From Marinilongibacter aquaticus (GTDB lineage Bacteria; Bacteroidota; Bacteroidia; Cytophagales; Spirosomataceae): 64,000 nt of DNA. Within the stretch, counting starts at the first letter, position 1; the number at the start of each line of letters is the position of its first letter. Location of the stretch: positions 992,001 to 1,056,000 of the forward strand of contig NZ_CP083757.1 of assembly GCF_020149935.1 (NCBI RefSeq), in the 5' to 3' direction. The translations under genes were made by a program, and so were the position numbers. Of this stretch, positions 52,631 to 61,110 are shown in pieces. Below the pieces are notes generated by a model. That model was not told where the DNA came from and searched no databases. It saw only the letters and a program-made list of their open reading frames with translations.

Positions 52631-54538
52631 CTATTCCAATTTCACGCGTACAACAGATGTATATCGTCCGAAAATTTCGACTTTCACCGTTCGCCCTTCT
52701 AGCTCAATCCAAAGCTCTTCTTTTTTTAAGGGATCGTTCCAGGAGTCGTAAGCCAAAACCAAGGCCGTTTGGCCGTCTTCGCTCAATTTGGCAGCCACCA
52801 ATGGGCTGTGATCATAAAGTGAATAGGATGGCAAAACCTGATCTCCGGAAAGGAAATCCTTGCCGTTTTTTGAAGAAGGGATAAATTCCCAGGAACTGGA
52901 GGATTCCAAAATATCGGCATTCTGACTAACCGCCCATTTCCCTCCTTCCCAGCGGTCGATGTTTTGGTAATTTTGTACCGCATATTGGCCCATCTGCACA
53001 GGCCCGTATTGGGTTTCCACACGATTGCCCGCCAAATCGAAGACCTCGCGATCGCCCAAATAGGTTTTCTCTTCTATGCGGCCAAAAGGCTCGGACCACA
53101 ATTCCCCGCCATCGCAAAAAGCAAAGGCCCACACAGCTGCATTGTGCATGGCCGAAGGAAAAACCATAGGTTTGGTGACGTTTTTCAAAGGTTTGCCATC
53201 GGCATCGTAAAACCACTTTTCTTCCTTTTCAAACAAACCCAAAAATTCCTGATGAGCCCACCACATCAGCACACTTCTTTTTTCGGGAAAATACTTTTTG
53301 TTCATCATGTGCTGCATCAGGAAATGATGAATGTAGCCGTAATTTGTGGGGTAGTTCAGGTAGCCTCCAATGTAGCTCAAATCGGCAAAATGCACCATAA
53401 ATCCGTTCATAGACATCGGACTTTGCGTATTCAATTGAGCATTCCATTGGTCCAAATTTCCCTGAAATTTCAAATCGCGAGTCAGTTGGTATTTCAAATC
53501 ATTGCCTTCGACAAAAATCCGGTTCATTTCGAAAATCCCGTGAGGCCAAAAACTGATGCCACTTTGCGGATTCGCCGTCTTCCAACTTTTCATGCAGCTC
53601 ACCAATTTTTCCAAACCCGGCCCATAAGGATTTTGTACGGCCTCCCAATCCAACACCACATGAGCAAAACTTCCATAAGGCTCGATCACCTCTTTTCGGA
53701 AATTCCGTAAAAGCAAAGACTCATCCACTTGCTCAAGCCAAGCATTGATTTGCTCTTGCGAAGCGGTGAAAGCTCTGGGAGCTCCACTGTCGTAAAGCCA
53801 TTTATCGTAATCGTAACGAATTCTTCGGCTCGGAATATCGAGCCAAGAGGCCGTCAAGGTATAGCCCTTCCTTTTCGTGAAATTCTCAGAGTCCTCGGCG
53901 ATCACGAAACTTGTGGCTCCCCATTTATTTTTGGGTAAATCATAATCAGGAAAATCAAGATAAAACTGAGGCAAATGAGCATTTCCCGAATAGTCAAATG
54001 CATCGGGCATAAAGAAATATTCCAGATTGCCGTCTTTCCAATGGTTTCGGTTTTGTCCGTTTTTTGTTGGTATGCGAATAAAATGCTGCGTACAAGCTCC
54101 ACCTTTCCACGAAGGCACCTTTTTCATCTGCACAATCAAAGGCATGAAATCGAAACCCCGCATGTCTTCTACATCTACCGCCTTCAACTTTTTTTCGTGC
54201 ACACTGGTATAATGCTCCACCCCCCAAAAAACGGATTTATCTTCATTGGCTGAGGGCAACCAATGCGTGTCCCAAAACCGATCGCTCAAGAGTAGCCTTC
54301 CTTGTTCATCGTACTCAAATTCCAATTGTGAGGCCTTCTGCAAGCCCGTTTCCGTCAAATACATTTCTCCTTTGGAAAAAGCCTCCAAATTATTCAATTC
54401 CGTATCCTTTGGGCTGTTTTTTCGCTCGCCGTTCTGAAGCCCAAGGTTTTCTGTTTTTTCCTGTTTTGTAGATTTTTGCGGACTGCAACAACAGGCCGAC
54501 AAAAGCAAGACCGAAAACGTGAGCATGTAGATTTTCAT
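52631..54538 (-). CDS. Large lipoprotein, possibly a glycoside hydrolase, unassigned
   Basis: A 635-residue lipoprotein (LLLSACCCSPQK, Cys16 as lipid site with two further Cys). I do not recognise the family. The central part (about 230-450) looks like a TIM barrel: FAHVVLDWEAVQNPYGPG, SGISFWPHGIF and RSVLMWWAHQEFLG carry acidic residues at strand ends, and the last 90 residues read as a beta-sandwich (WIELEGRTVKVEIFG). This resembles glycoside hydrolases with a C-terminal beta domain, so Asp/Glu of DWEAV are possible active-site residues (inference). Near the rhamnosidase, so a surface glycan role is plausible. A 26-codon in-frame extension follows its TAG stop. Confidence 0.65.
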   Translation of the reverse strand: MKIYMLTFSVLLLSACCCSPQKSTKQEKTENLGLQNGERKNSPKDTELNNLEAFSKGEMYLTETGLQKASQLEFEYDEQGRLLLSDRFWDTHWLPSANEDKSVFWGVEHYTSVHEKKLKAVDVEDMRGFDFMPLIVQMKKVPSWKGGACTQHFIRIPTKNGQNRNHWKDGNLEYFFMPDAFDYSGNAHLPQFYLDFPDYDLPKNKWGATSFVIAEDSENFTKRKGYTLTASWLDIPSRRIRYDYDKWLYDSGAPRAFTASQEQINAWLEQVDESLLLRNFRKEVIEPYGSFAHVVLDWEAVQNPYGPGLEKLVSCMKSWKTANPQSGISFWPHGIFEMNRIFVEGNDLKYQLTRDLKFQGNLDQWNAQLNTQSPMSMNGFMVHFADLSYIGGYLNYPTNYGYIHHFLMQHMMNKKYFPEKRSVLMWWAHQEFLGLFEKEEKWFYDADGKPLKNVTKPMVFPSAMHNAAVWAFAFCDGGELWSEPFGRIEEKTYLGDREVFDLAGNRVETQYGPVQMGQYAVQNYQNIDRWEGGKWAVSQNADILESSSSWEFIPSSKNGKDFLSGDQVLPSYSLYDHSPLVAAKLSEDGQTALVLAYDSWNDPLKKEELWIELEGRTVKVEIFGRYTSVVRVKLE

Positions 54539-54590
54539 ATTATATAAATTTTAGGGCAAAGGCTGTAAACAGAACGCCCCCAAGCCTGCC

Positions 54591-54598
54591 TAAATTTG
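54591..54598 (+). promoter_or_regulatory. Candidate -7 box for copA
   Basis: TAAATTTG, a full TAnnTTTG match, 16 bp before the copA ATG. No TTG at -33 was found, which would fit a promoter that needs an activator such as the AraC-type protein at 57771 (inference). Confidence 0.45.
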
Positions 54599-54614
54599 TA
54601 GAAAGCCGAAAATT

Positions 54615-56810
54615 ATGCAAAAAGAATCACAAATCAGCGTCTTGGGAATGACCTGTGCCTCCTGTGCCCTGCATGTTGAAAATGTAGCCAAACACAGCAA
54701 GGGCGTGGAAGAGGCCACGGTGAATTTCGCCAATGAAAAGCTGAACATCAAATACAATGAAGAAACCGACCTGAACGCCCTGAAAGAAGAGGTAAAAAAG
54801 GCCGGATATGATCTCGTCTTGGAAGATGAAAAACAAGAAGAAACTACGAGCCAAGCAAAAGAAGAAGCCCTGAAAAAGGCACGGTTCAACATGATCGGGG
54901 CGGGTATTTTTGCTATTCCCCTGATGATACTCAGTATGTTTTTTGCCGATGCCCCCTATATGCCGTATGTGCTCTTCGCATTGGCCACACCTGTGCTCTT
55001 CTATTTTGGAAACCGGTTTTTCAAAACAGCCTGGATGCAAGCCAAACAATTCAGAGCAAATATGGACACCTTGGTGGCTCTCAGTGCCGGAATCGCGTAT
55101 TTGTTTAGCCTTTTCAATCTTGTTTTCCCCGATTTCTTCCAAAGCAGAGGCTTGGATGCTCCGCTGTATTTCGAAGCCTCGGCCGTGGTCATTTTCTTTG
55201 TTTCTGTTGGAAAATGGCTGGAGGAAAAGGCCAAAAAGGGCACCAGCGAATCACTTCGTGCTTTGATGGCCCTCAGGCCCAAATCCGTTTTGTTGATTCG
55301 CAATGGAGAAGAACAAACGGTTTCGGCCAATGAGGTGATCGTGGGCGACTTGGTTTTGGTAAAACCGGGCATGCAGATCCCTGTGGACGGGATTGTCAAA
55401 TCTGGAGAATCGCATGTGGACGAAAGCAGTATCAGCGGCGAACCCATTCCTGTGTTCAAAACTAAAAAATCGGAAGTCTTTGCGGGCACTATAAATGAAA
55501 ACGGTGTCTTAAAGATTGTCTCTCAAAAAGTGGGCTCAGAGACTTACCTTTCGCAGATCATTCGTTTGGTCGAACAAGCCCAGGGCAGTAAGGCTCCGAT
55601 CCAAAAAGTGGTGGACAGGGTTTCGAGCATTTTTGTTCCTGCGGTTATCGTCATTGCCCTTCTCACTTTCATTTATTGGTATTTTTGGGCCGATGCACAC
55701 GCTCTTCAAATGGCTTTGATCACCTCGCTTTCTGTATTGGTCATTGCTTGTCCCTGTGCTTTGGGCTTGGCCACACCTACAGCCATTATGGTGGGTATTG
55801 GCAAAGCCGCAGCCAATGGTATTCTGATTAAAAACGCAGAAAGTCTTGAGCTTTTGAAAAAAGTAGACACGCTGTTTTTGGATAAAACAGGCACCCTTAC
55901 AGAAGGCAAACCCAAAGTGCTGGCCTTTGAACAATTCGACGAAGAAAACGATTATACGAAAGAAATAAAGGGATTGGAACAACAATCCAGTCACCCATTG
56001 GCACAGGCTGTAGCCCAGTATTTCAAAGCACAGGAAGGCTTGAATCCGGAAAGCTTCGAATCGGTAACCGGAAAAGGTGTCAAAGGGCAATTCGATGGTC
56101 AGGAATATTTTCTCGGGAAACCCGAATGGTTTGCTGCAATGGAATACAGCATGGATTCGGCCCTCGAAAAGCAGATTGAAACACGCAGTGCCGAAGGCCA
56201 TACCGTGGTGCTTTTTGGCAAAGAAAAACGCGTGCTCGCCCTTATCGCTCTCGGCGATAAGGTGAAAGCCAGCTCGGCCGAAGCCATTCGCGAATTGAAA
56301 GCAATGGGTGTTCAACCCATCATGTTGACAGGCGACAATGCCAATGCCGCAAAAACGGTGGCGAAAATCGTGGGTATTGAAGAATACAAAGCCAATTGTT
56401 TACCCGAAAACAAAAGTGAAATCATTGCCGAAAAACAAAAAGAAAATACCGTGGTGGCCATGGTTGGCGACGGGGTCAACGATGCCGTTTCTCTCGCCAC
56501 TGCCGATGTGGGCATTGCCATGGGATCGGGAGCCGATGTGGCTCTTGAAACCGCCCAAGTGGCTATCGTATCAAACGACTTACAAAAATTAGTCACGGCC
56601 ATTACGCTGAGCAAACAAACCGTCAGAAGCATTCACCAAAATCTATTCTGGGCTTTTATCTACAATGTCGTCGGAATTCTGCTTGCCGCAGGTTTGTTTT
56701 ATAGCCTCGAAGGCATAATGATCTCACCGATGTGGGCCAGTGCCGCTATGGCTTTGAGTTCTGTAAGTGTGGTGCTCAATAGCTTAAGATTAAAATATGT
56801 ATCCATTTAA
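54615..56810 (+). CDS. copA: Copper-type heavy-metal P1B-ATPase
   Basis: A 731-residue P1B ATPase of CopA type that expels Cu(I) from the cytoplasm. One N-terminal HMA domain (MTCASC, Cys14/Cys17) precedes eight predicted helices. The transmembrane metal site is CPC (379-381 in VIACPCALGLATPTA), the mark of Cu/Ag pumps. The phosphorylation site is Asp423 in DKTGTLTEGKP; the SHPLAQAV adenine-binding His-Pro and the GDGVND hinge are present. Start ATG at 54615. The small HMA protein follows after 12 bp, and the minus-strand genes nearby also concern metals, so copper is the best guess; silver cannot be excluded. Confidence 0.95.
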   Translation: MQKESQISVLGMTCASCALHVENVAKHSKGVEEATVNFANEKLNIKYNEETDLNALKEEVKKAGYDLVLEDEKQEETTSQAKEEALKKARFNMIGAGIFAIPLMILSMFFADAPYMPYVLFALATPVLFYFGNRFFKTAWMQAKQFRANMDTLVALSAGIAYLFSLFNLVFPDFFQSRGLDAPLYFEASAVVIFFVSVGKWLEEKAKKGTSESLRALMALRPKSVLLIRNGEEQTVSANEVIVGDLVLVKPGMQIPVDGIVKSGESHVDESSISGEPIPVFKTKKSEVFAGTINENGVLKIVSQKVGSETYLSQIIRLVEQAQGSKAPIQKVVDRVSSIFVPAVIVIALLTFIYWYFWADAHALQMALITSLSVLVIACPCALGLATPTAIMVGIGKAAANGILIKNAESLELLKKVDTLFLDKTGTLTEGKPKVLAFEQFDEENDYTKEIKGLEQQSSHPLAQAVAQYFKAQEGLNPESFESVTGKGVKGQFDGQEYFLGKPEWFAAMEYSMDSALEKQIETRSAEGHTVVLFGKEKRVLALIALGDKVKASSAEAIRELKAMGVQPIMLTGDNANAAKTVAKIVGIEEYKANCLPENKSEIIAEKQKENTVVAMVGDGVNDAVSLATADVGIAMGSGADVALETAQVAIVSNDLQKLVTAITLSKQTVRSIHQNLFWAFIYNVVGILLAAGLFYSLEGIMISPMWASAAMALSSVSVVLNSLRLKYVSI

Positions 56811-56822
56811 AATTGAAATAAA

Positions 56823-57038
56823 ATGAAAAAATACACTTTTGAAACCAATATAAATTGCGACAGCTGCGTACGTACTGTCACGCCCGTTTTGAACAACATG
56901 GACGAAGTGGAGCTTTGGAAAGTTGATACACAAAACGCCAGCAAACCGCTCACCGTAGAGGGCGATGACGACCTGAAAGCCGAACAAATCATTGCGGCTC
57001 TCGCTGAAGTAGGCTACGAAGCCAAACTCAATAATTGA
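56823..57038 (+). CDS. Small HMA metallochaperone-like protein
   Basis: A 71-residue HMA-fold protein with CDSC (in INCDSCVRTV, Cys12/Cys15) in the metal-binding loop. It has no signal peptide and so should act in the cytoplasm. It probably delivers copper to the CopA pump encoded 12 bp upstream. The fold is complete (beta-alpha-beta-beta-alpha-beta), ending EVGYEAKLNN. The gene is followed by a strong terminator shared by the divergent minus-strand group. Confidence 0.88.
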   Translation: MKKYTFETNINCDSCVRTVTPVLNNMDEVELWKVDTQNASKPLTVEGDDDLKAEQIIAALAEVGYEAKLNN

Positions 57039-57059
57039 TCCGCAGCGAGCCACAAAAAA

Positions 57060-57092
57060 GGGAGCCTTCTTTCGAAGGCTCCCTTTTCTTTT
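57060..57092. terminator. Bidirectional terminator between the metal gene groups
   Basis: GGGAGCCTTC (57060-57069), TTTC, GAAGGCTCCC (57074-57083), preceded by an A-run and followed by TTTTCTTTTT: an efficient two-way terminator between the convergent HMA genes. Confidence 0.92.
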
Positions 57093-57105
57093 TCATCCCG
57101 CAGAA

Positions 57106-57459
57106 TCAATGCGGTTTCTTGTCTTTCTGGCAACACTCGGGAAGTCTGTCGTGCGATTTTTCATTGGCTGGCATATCGTCTGCATCGTAGCCAATTTTTG
57201 TGATCGCCTCTCTAATCTCATCGGCATCCGTCTTTTTGGCATTGTAAGCCACAGTCACCACCTTATTGTCGAGATTCAACTCGGCTTTTTCTACCCCTTT
57301 TGTTAAACTCAAATCGCGTTCGATACGCTTCTTGCACATTTTACAAATGGCCGAAGTCTTCACTTGTACCACGTGATCATATTTTGCAAAATCCTGCCCT
57401 TTTACGCCAAAAGTCGTTATCAAACCAAACAAAAACACCAATACACTAATCTTCTTCAT
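57106..57459 (-). CDS. Exported HMA-domain protein
   Basis: A 117-residue protein with a signal peptide (ISVLVFLFGLITTFGVKGQ) and one HMA domain carrying CKMC (Cys39/Cys42 in SAICKMCKKRIE). The export signal places a CxxC metal carrier in the periplasm, unlike the chaperone across the terminator. The C-terminal tail (ECCQKDKKPH) adds two adjacent Cys and a His that could take part in binding. It lies 11 bp after the metal-binding lipoprotein gene and last in the minus-strand metal group. Confidence 0.85.
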   Translation of the reverse strand: MKKISVLVFLFGLITTFGVKGQDFAKYDHVVQVKTSAICKMCKKRIERDLSLTKGVEKAELNLDNKVVTVAYNAKKTDADEIREAITKIGYDADDMPANEKSHDRLPECCQKDKKPH

Positions 57460-57470
57460 TGTATTAAATT

Positions 57471-57713
57471 TTAATGTTCATGATTGTGATGTTCCATCAT
57501 TTCACCATGGGCCATCACTTTTTCTAAATCCATTTCGCAAACGGGGCATTTCCCCGGCTCATCATACACTTTATCGCCTTCACATGCCATCGGACAAGCA
57601 TAAGCCACCTTTTCTGAGACCAACTCTTGTGAATCTTCTCCCTGCGTTTCAGAGGCCGAATTGCAACTCGCCAACAAAGCGACACACATGCACAATACGC
57701 TTAAATATTTCAT
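57471..57713 (-). CDS. Heavy-metal-binding-domain lipoprotein
   Basis: An 80-residue lipoprotein (LLASC, Cys17). The mature part holds the short heavy-metal-binding domain seen in efflux adaptor proteins: YACPMACEGDKVYDEPGKCP then VCEMDLEKV, with paired Cys and a Met. The C-terminus is a His/Met-rich tail (AHGEMMEHHNHEH) suited to copper. A surface or periplasmic copper sponge is a reasonable inference. It lies between the AraC-type regulator and the exported HMA gene. Confidence 0.85.
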   Translation of the reverse strand: MKYLSVLCMCVALLASCNSASETQGEDSQELVSEKVAYACPMACEGDKVYDEPGKCPVCEMDLEKVMAHGEMMEHHNHEH

Positions 57714-57770
57714 TTCTTGTTTTTCTCTTGATTATAATCCTTTCTAAAATTAAATACTCTTTGCTTTACA

Positions 57771-58334
57771 TTACACCTTGTCCAAAGGTTTTCTCTTACC
57801 AACCGACTTATACTGGCTAGGGGTAAGACCCGTTATTTTTTTAAACTGATTGGACAAATGAGCTACGCTGCTGTAATGCAACAAATCGGCAATCTGACTG
57901 ATATTCAATTCATTGTAAGACAACAATTCTTTCACACGTTCAATTTTTTGAGCAATCACATACTGCTCAATTGTTTGCCCTTCTTTGGCCGAAAACAGAT
58001 TACTCAAACTGCGGTAATCACGTCCCACATATTCCTGGATAAAGGCCGAAACCGTCATTTTCTTCAGAGCTTCGTCTTGTTTGAAAACCAAATCGACCAC
58101 CGCATTTTTCACCGCTTCTACCCATTTTGCCGATTCATCTTCCAACATTTCAAAACCCAAACTTTCTAAACGGGTTTTCAATTCACTGCCTTTTTCATCA
58201 GAAGCCTCCTGCGGCATTTCCACAAGCCCAAGCCCCACCCGATCGAAAGGAATATCCAGTGTTTTCAAAACCTGCTCCACTGTCATAATACAGCGGTCGC
58301 AAACCATATTTTTTATACGTATTTCCGTTTTCAT
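57771..58334 (-). CDS. AraC-type regulator with N-terminal HMA-like metal domain
   Basis: A 187-residue fusion. The N-terminal part (about 1-70) opens like an HMA domain, with CDRC (Cys12/Cys15 in NMVCDRCIMTVEQV), and is followed by a helical linker. The C-terminal part (about 85-180) is an AraC DNA-binding domain (ELNISQIADLLHYSSVAHLS, then QFKKITGLTPSQYKSVGK). The arrangement suggests a cytoplasmic metal-responsive activator of this island. The TonB receptor gene ends 1 bp upstream, so the two are co-transcribed. Its targets (perhaps copA, which lacks a -33 box) are inferred. Confidence 0.85.
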   Translation of the reverse strand: MKTEIRIKNMVCDRCIMTVEQVLKTLDIPFDRVGLGLVEMPQEASDEKGSELKTRLESLGFEMLEDESAKWVEAVKNAVVDLVFKQDEALKKMTVSAFIQEYVGRDYRSLSNLFSAKEGQTIEQYVIAQKIERVKELLSYNELNISQIADLLHYSSVAHLSNQFKKITGLTPSQYKSVGKRKPLDKV

Positions 58335-58335
58335 G

Positions 58336-60513
58336 TCATTCCAATCTATAGCGTAATCCTACATACGTAATTCTTCCGACAACCGGCCCCCAAGTTTGTC
58401 CGGCATCAAAATTTTTCCCGAAAGGGTTGTCTACACCTAAAATGGGATTCGCTTGCTTAAAATTAGTCAAATTCTCTACGCCCAAATAATATTCCCAACG
58501 TACAAACTTCCGCGAGATTTGGCTGTTCATGGTCACAAACGACTTTGAATACACATCGCGGTTTGCATCAGGTAAACGCTGTTTTCCACGGTATTGCAGA
58601 GTATAGTCGAATTTCCATTTGTTATAAGGCAAGGCGTAAGCCAGATTGAACAAGGCGTAATCCTTCGGCACGAAAACCTTTTGCCTGAGCACTTTTGGCG
58701 AATCGCCTTTGTCCATCGTCTGTTTCACATCCAACCAACGGTAAGCAAATTTAAGTTCCCAGCGGTCGCTTGGCACCAAATTGAGTTCCGCCTGCAAGCT
58801 GGTCGCATAGGATTTATCGTTCGAGTAATAAAACTTCAATTTCTCAGCCTCATCCATATCCATAATGAGCTGTTGCTGAAAAAAACTGCGGTAAGCATCG
58901 AGCACCAAGGTGTGTTTTCCAAAACTTTGGGTAAGGCTGGTGCCCAAATTCCAACTGATTTCAGGCTTTATTTTCCCGTCGAAAATCACTTGTCGAGCAC
59001 TCACCAGCTTGCCGTAGTATTCGGCTAAAGGCGTGGGCACACGGAAACCCCGCCCCGCAGAAACTCGCCAAATAAGACTCGAACCGAAATCTTGTTTGAA
59101 ATGGATACGAGGCGTAAACTGGTTTCCGAAAAGATTGTGCTGATCGTATCGCATACCCAGAACCAAAATTTGCTTGTCGAGTCTATTGTATGTGTATTCC
59201 ACAAAAGCCCCGGGCACAATTTCATTTCTGTTTAAATCGATCGGCTCTCCAAAATTCGAAAACTGCTCGGCGTACGTATCCGCCAAAAAGCTGAGTCCCG
59301 CTTTATAGGTATGCTGGGTATTGCCCAAAATATCTTGATAAATCAGATTCGAATAAAAGCTATTTTCACGGCCCGTATACGGGTTTTGGCCAAAGACCGA
59401 TTGGCTGTTCAAATGATGAAAGTTATTGATCAAGCCAAGTCCACGGTAAGGCGTTTCTGGAAAAAGCAAAGCCGTTTTGGTAAACACAGATACACGTTCG
59501 GTGCGGTTGCTGAAGACATAATTCGGTCGGCCCAAATCTTCGTGATTTATTTCGCCACCTTCTTTATGATCGCGTAAATATTGCACGCCAAATTGCCCCA
59601 TAAATCGCTTACCGGCATACTTCCATCGGTTCAGTAAATTGATTTGATCCGATTGCGGCAGATCCATAAAACCGTCGTGATTTCTATCGATTTGCGATTT
59701 CAAAAAGGAACCGTGCGTCAACAGGCCAGTCGACCACTTTTCGTTGATTTTGCGGTTGAAATGCAAATTGAGTTCCGAACGCCCCAAACCATTCACATAG
59801 GCATTGGCATAAAAAGGCTCGGCCATATCGGGTTTCAGCAATTCCACATTTATCGCTCCGGCCATCGACTCATAACCGTTCACCACAGAAGCCGTGCCTT
59901 TGCCTACGTCGATCGACTGAATCCAGGTACCCGGAATGTAATTCATGCCGAAGGGAATAGCCAGACCGCGAATACTGGGCATATTCTCCACATTGATTTG
60001 AATGTATTTCCCCGAAAGGCCCAACATTTGCAATTGTTTGGTTCCGGTGATTGCATCGGCATAACTCACAGAAACCGAAGCATTGGTTTCGAAACTTTCC
60101 GAAAGGTTGCAACAGGCTGCTTTGGCCAACTCTTTGGTTGTAATCACTTGATTTTGAATCGCCGACAATTTATCGATTACCGTGCCTTGCCCCTTTACCA
60201 CCACTTCTTGTAAATCTCGTGATTCAGAAACCAAATAAAAATCATGTGGCTCGTTGGCATTCCAAGCCAAAGTATCGGTTTTATAACCCACCAAACTGAG
60301 GATGAGTTTTTGCTGATGGGCAGCCTGCGGAATAGTAAACTGCCCGTTTTCGTCGGTAAATGTAGCCGACTGCGGATCGCTCTCCCAACGGACCAAGGCC
60401 CCGATTAACGGTTCCGCTTGCTCGTTCTTTTTTTCAAGAACACGGCCCTGAAACTCTTGTCCAGCTGCCGAAAATGCCATAAACATGGCACATAAAATAT
60501 AAGATAGTTGCAT
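58336..60513 (-). CDS. TonB-dependent receptor of the metal island
   Basis: A 725-residue TonB-dependent receptor. A signal peptide (MQLSYILCAMFMAFSAAGQ) is followed by a carboxypeptidase-regulatory domain (about 20-105), the plug (about 110-235) and the barrel, closing with TYVGLRYRLE. Two adjacent Cys (KAACCNLSESFETN) lie in the plug, an unusual feature that could bind a metal. The ATG at 60513 is preferred over 60555. Position between the HYC_CC_PP-like gene and the HMA-AraC gene argues for uptake of a metal, most likely copper, or its complex rather than a glycan. Confidence 0.87.
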   Translation of the reverse strand: MQLSYILCAMFMAFSAAGQEFQGRVLEKKNEQAEPLIGALVRWESDPQSATFTDENGQFTIPQAAHQQKLILSLVGYKTDTLAWNANEPHDFYLVSESRDLQEVVVKGQGTVIDKLSAIQNQVITTKELAKAACCNLSESFETNASVSVSYADAITGTKQLQMLGLSGKYIQINVENMPSIRGLAIPFGMNYIPGTWIQSIDVGKGTASVVNGYESMAGAINVELLKPDMAEPFYANAYVNGLGRSELNLHFNRKINEKWSTGLLTHGSFLKSQIDRNHDGFMDLPQSDQINLLNRWKYAGKRFMGQFGVQYLRDHKEGGEINHEDLGRPNYVFSNRTERVSVFTKTALLFPETPYRGLGLINNFHHLNSQSVFGQNPYTGRENSFYSNLIYQDILGNTQHTYKAGLSFLADTYAEQFSNFGEPIDLNRNEIVPGAFVEYTYNRLDKQILVLGMRYDQHNLFGNQFTPRIHFKQDFGSSLIWRVSAGRGFRVPTPLAEYYGKLVSARQVIFDGKIKPEISWNLGTSLTQSFGKHTLVLDAYRSFFQQQLIMDMDEAEKLKFYYSNDKSYATSLQAELNLVPSDRWELKFAYRWLDVKQTMDKGDSPKVLRQKVFVPKDYALFNLAYALPYNKWKFDYTLQYRGKQRLPDANRDVYSKSFVTMNSQISRKFVRWEYYLGVENLTNFKQANPILGVDNPFGKNFDAGQTWGPVVGRITYVGLRYRLE

Positions 60514-60561
60514 TCGAATTAATTTTGATTTAAAGCTTAAACCCCATAGCTTCAATCAAAA

Positions 60562-60987
60562 TCAAATCAAATACTGCTGATACAACACGAGATGAGTTCT
60601 GCCCGATTTGGGCGGCGGTTTGGCAAAATGGTGCAGACTAAGCTGTGTCGGCAAAACCAAATAGGGTGAGAAAGCGAAAGCCCGATTGGGTAAGCTTTCA
60701 GCAATGGCCGTGAAAATCAGTTTACTCACCGACAGCGAAGTGTTCCCATTCACCTTTTTGAAAAAAGCGTGCGATTTGCAACACTGATCTTGCTTAAACT
60801 GCGGTCTGTCGTCGTGCGAATCTTTGTGCACGATTTCGTATTCGCAGCAAGGCTTTGCCTCTTTGGGCGAAACAAAAGTCTTGGCAAACATACTGCACGA
60901 ATGCTCATAAAAAGCCATTCCCGTGGTGCTGAAAAGGATATTCAGCCCAAGAAAAAATGCCAGTATGCGAATCGCTTTTGTTTTCAC
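60562..60987 (-). CDS. HYC_CC_PP-like exported protein
   Basis: About 141 residues. It carries the pattern that names the HYC_CC_PP family in Bacteroidota: an aromatic-His-x-Cys segment after the signal (FYEHSC), a Cys pair (KPCCEYE; a second at QCCKSHAF) and a Pro-rich turn near the end (KPPPKSG). The family is often found next to copper-linked TonB receptors, as here. The function is unknown; the Cys/His pattern suggests metal binding. The start is uncertain: a GTG at 60987 gives a normal signal peptide, whereas an ATG at 61014 adds an odd hydrophobic leader. Confidence 0.7.
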   Translation of the reverse strand: MKTKAIRILAFFLGLNILFSTTGMAFYEHSCSMFAKTFVSPKEAKPCCEYEIVHKDSHDDRPQFKQDQCCKSHAFFKKVNGNTSLSVSKLIFTAIAESLPNRAFAFSPYLVLPTQLSLHHFAKPPPKSGRTHLVLYQQYLI

Positions 60988-61110
60988 AATGCAAATATAG
61001 AAAAACCAATACAATTAAATTTTACATAACTTGCCTCGGCTTTTACACAATTTACATTGTACGTGCCCAGAAAATATTCGCCCAATCTTTCCGTTTGCTA
61101 TTTGACACCA

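Noticed and set aside
60985-61014. TATATTTG (60992-60999, minus strand) as a -7 box for the HYC_CC_PP-like gene
   Set aside because: It matches the consensus but would leave a leaderless GTG start and has no -33 TTG at normal distance.
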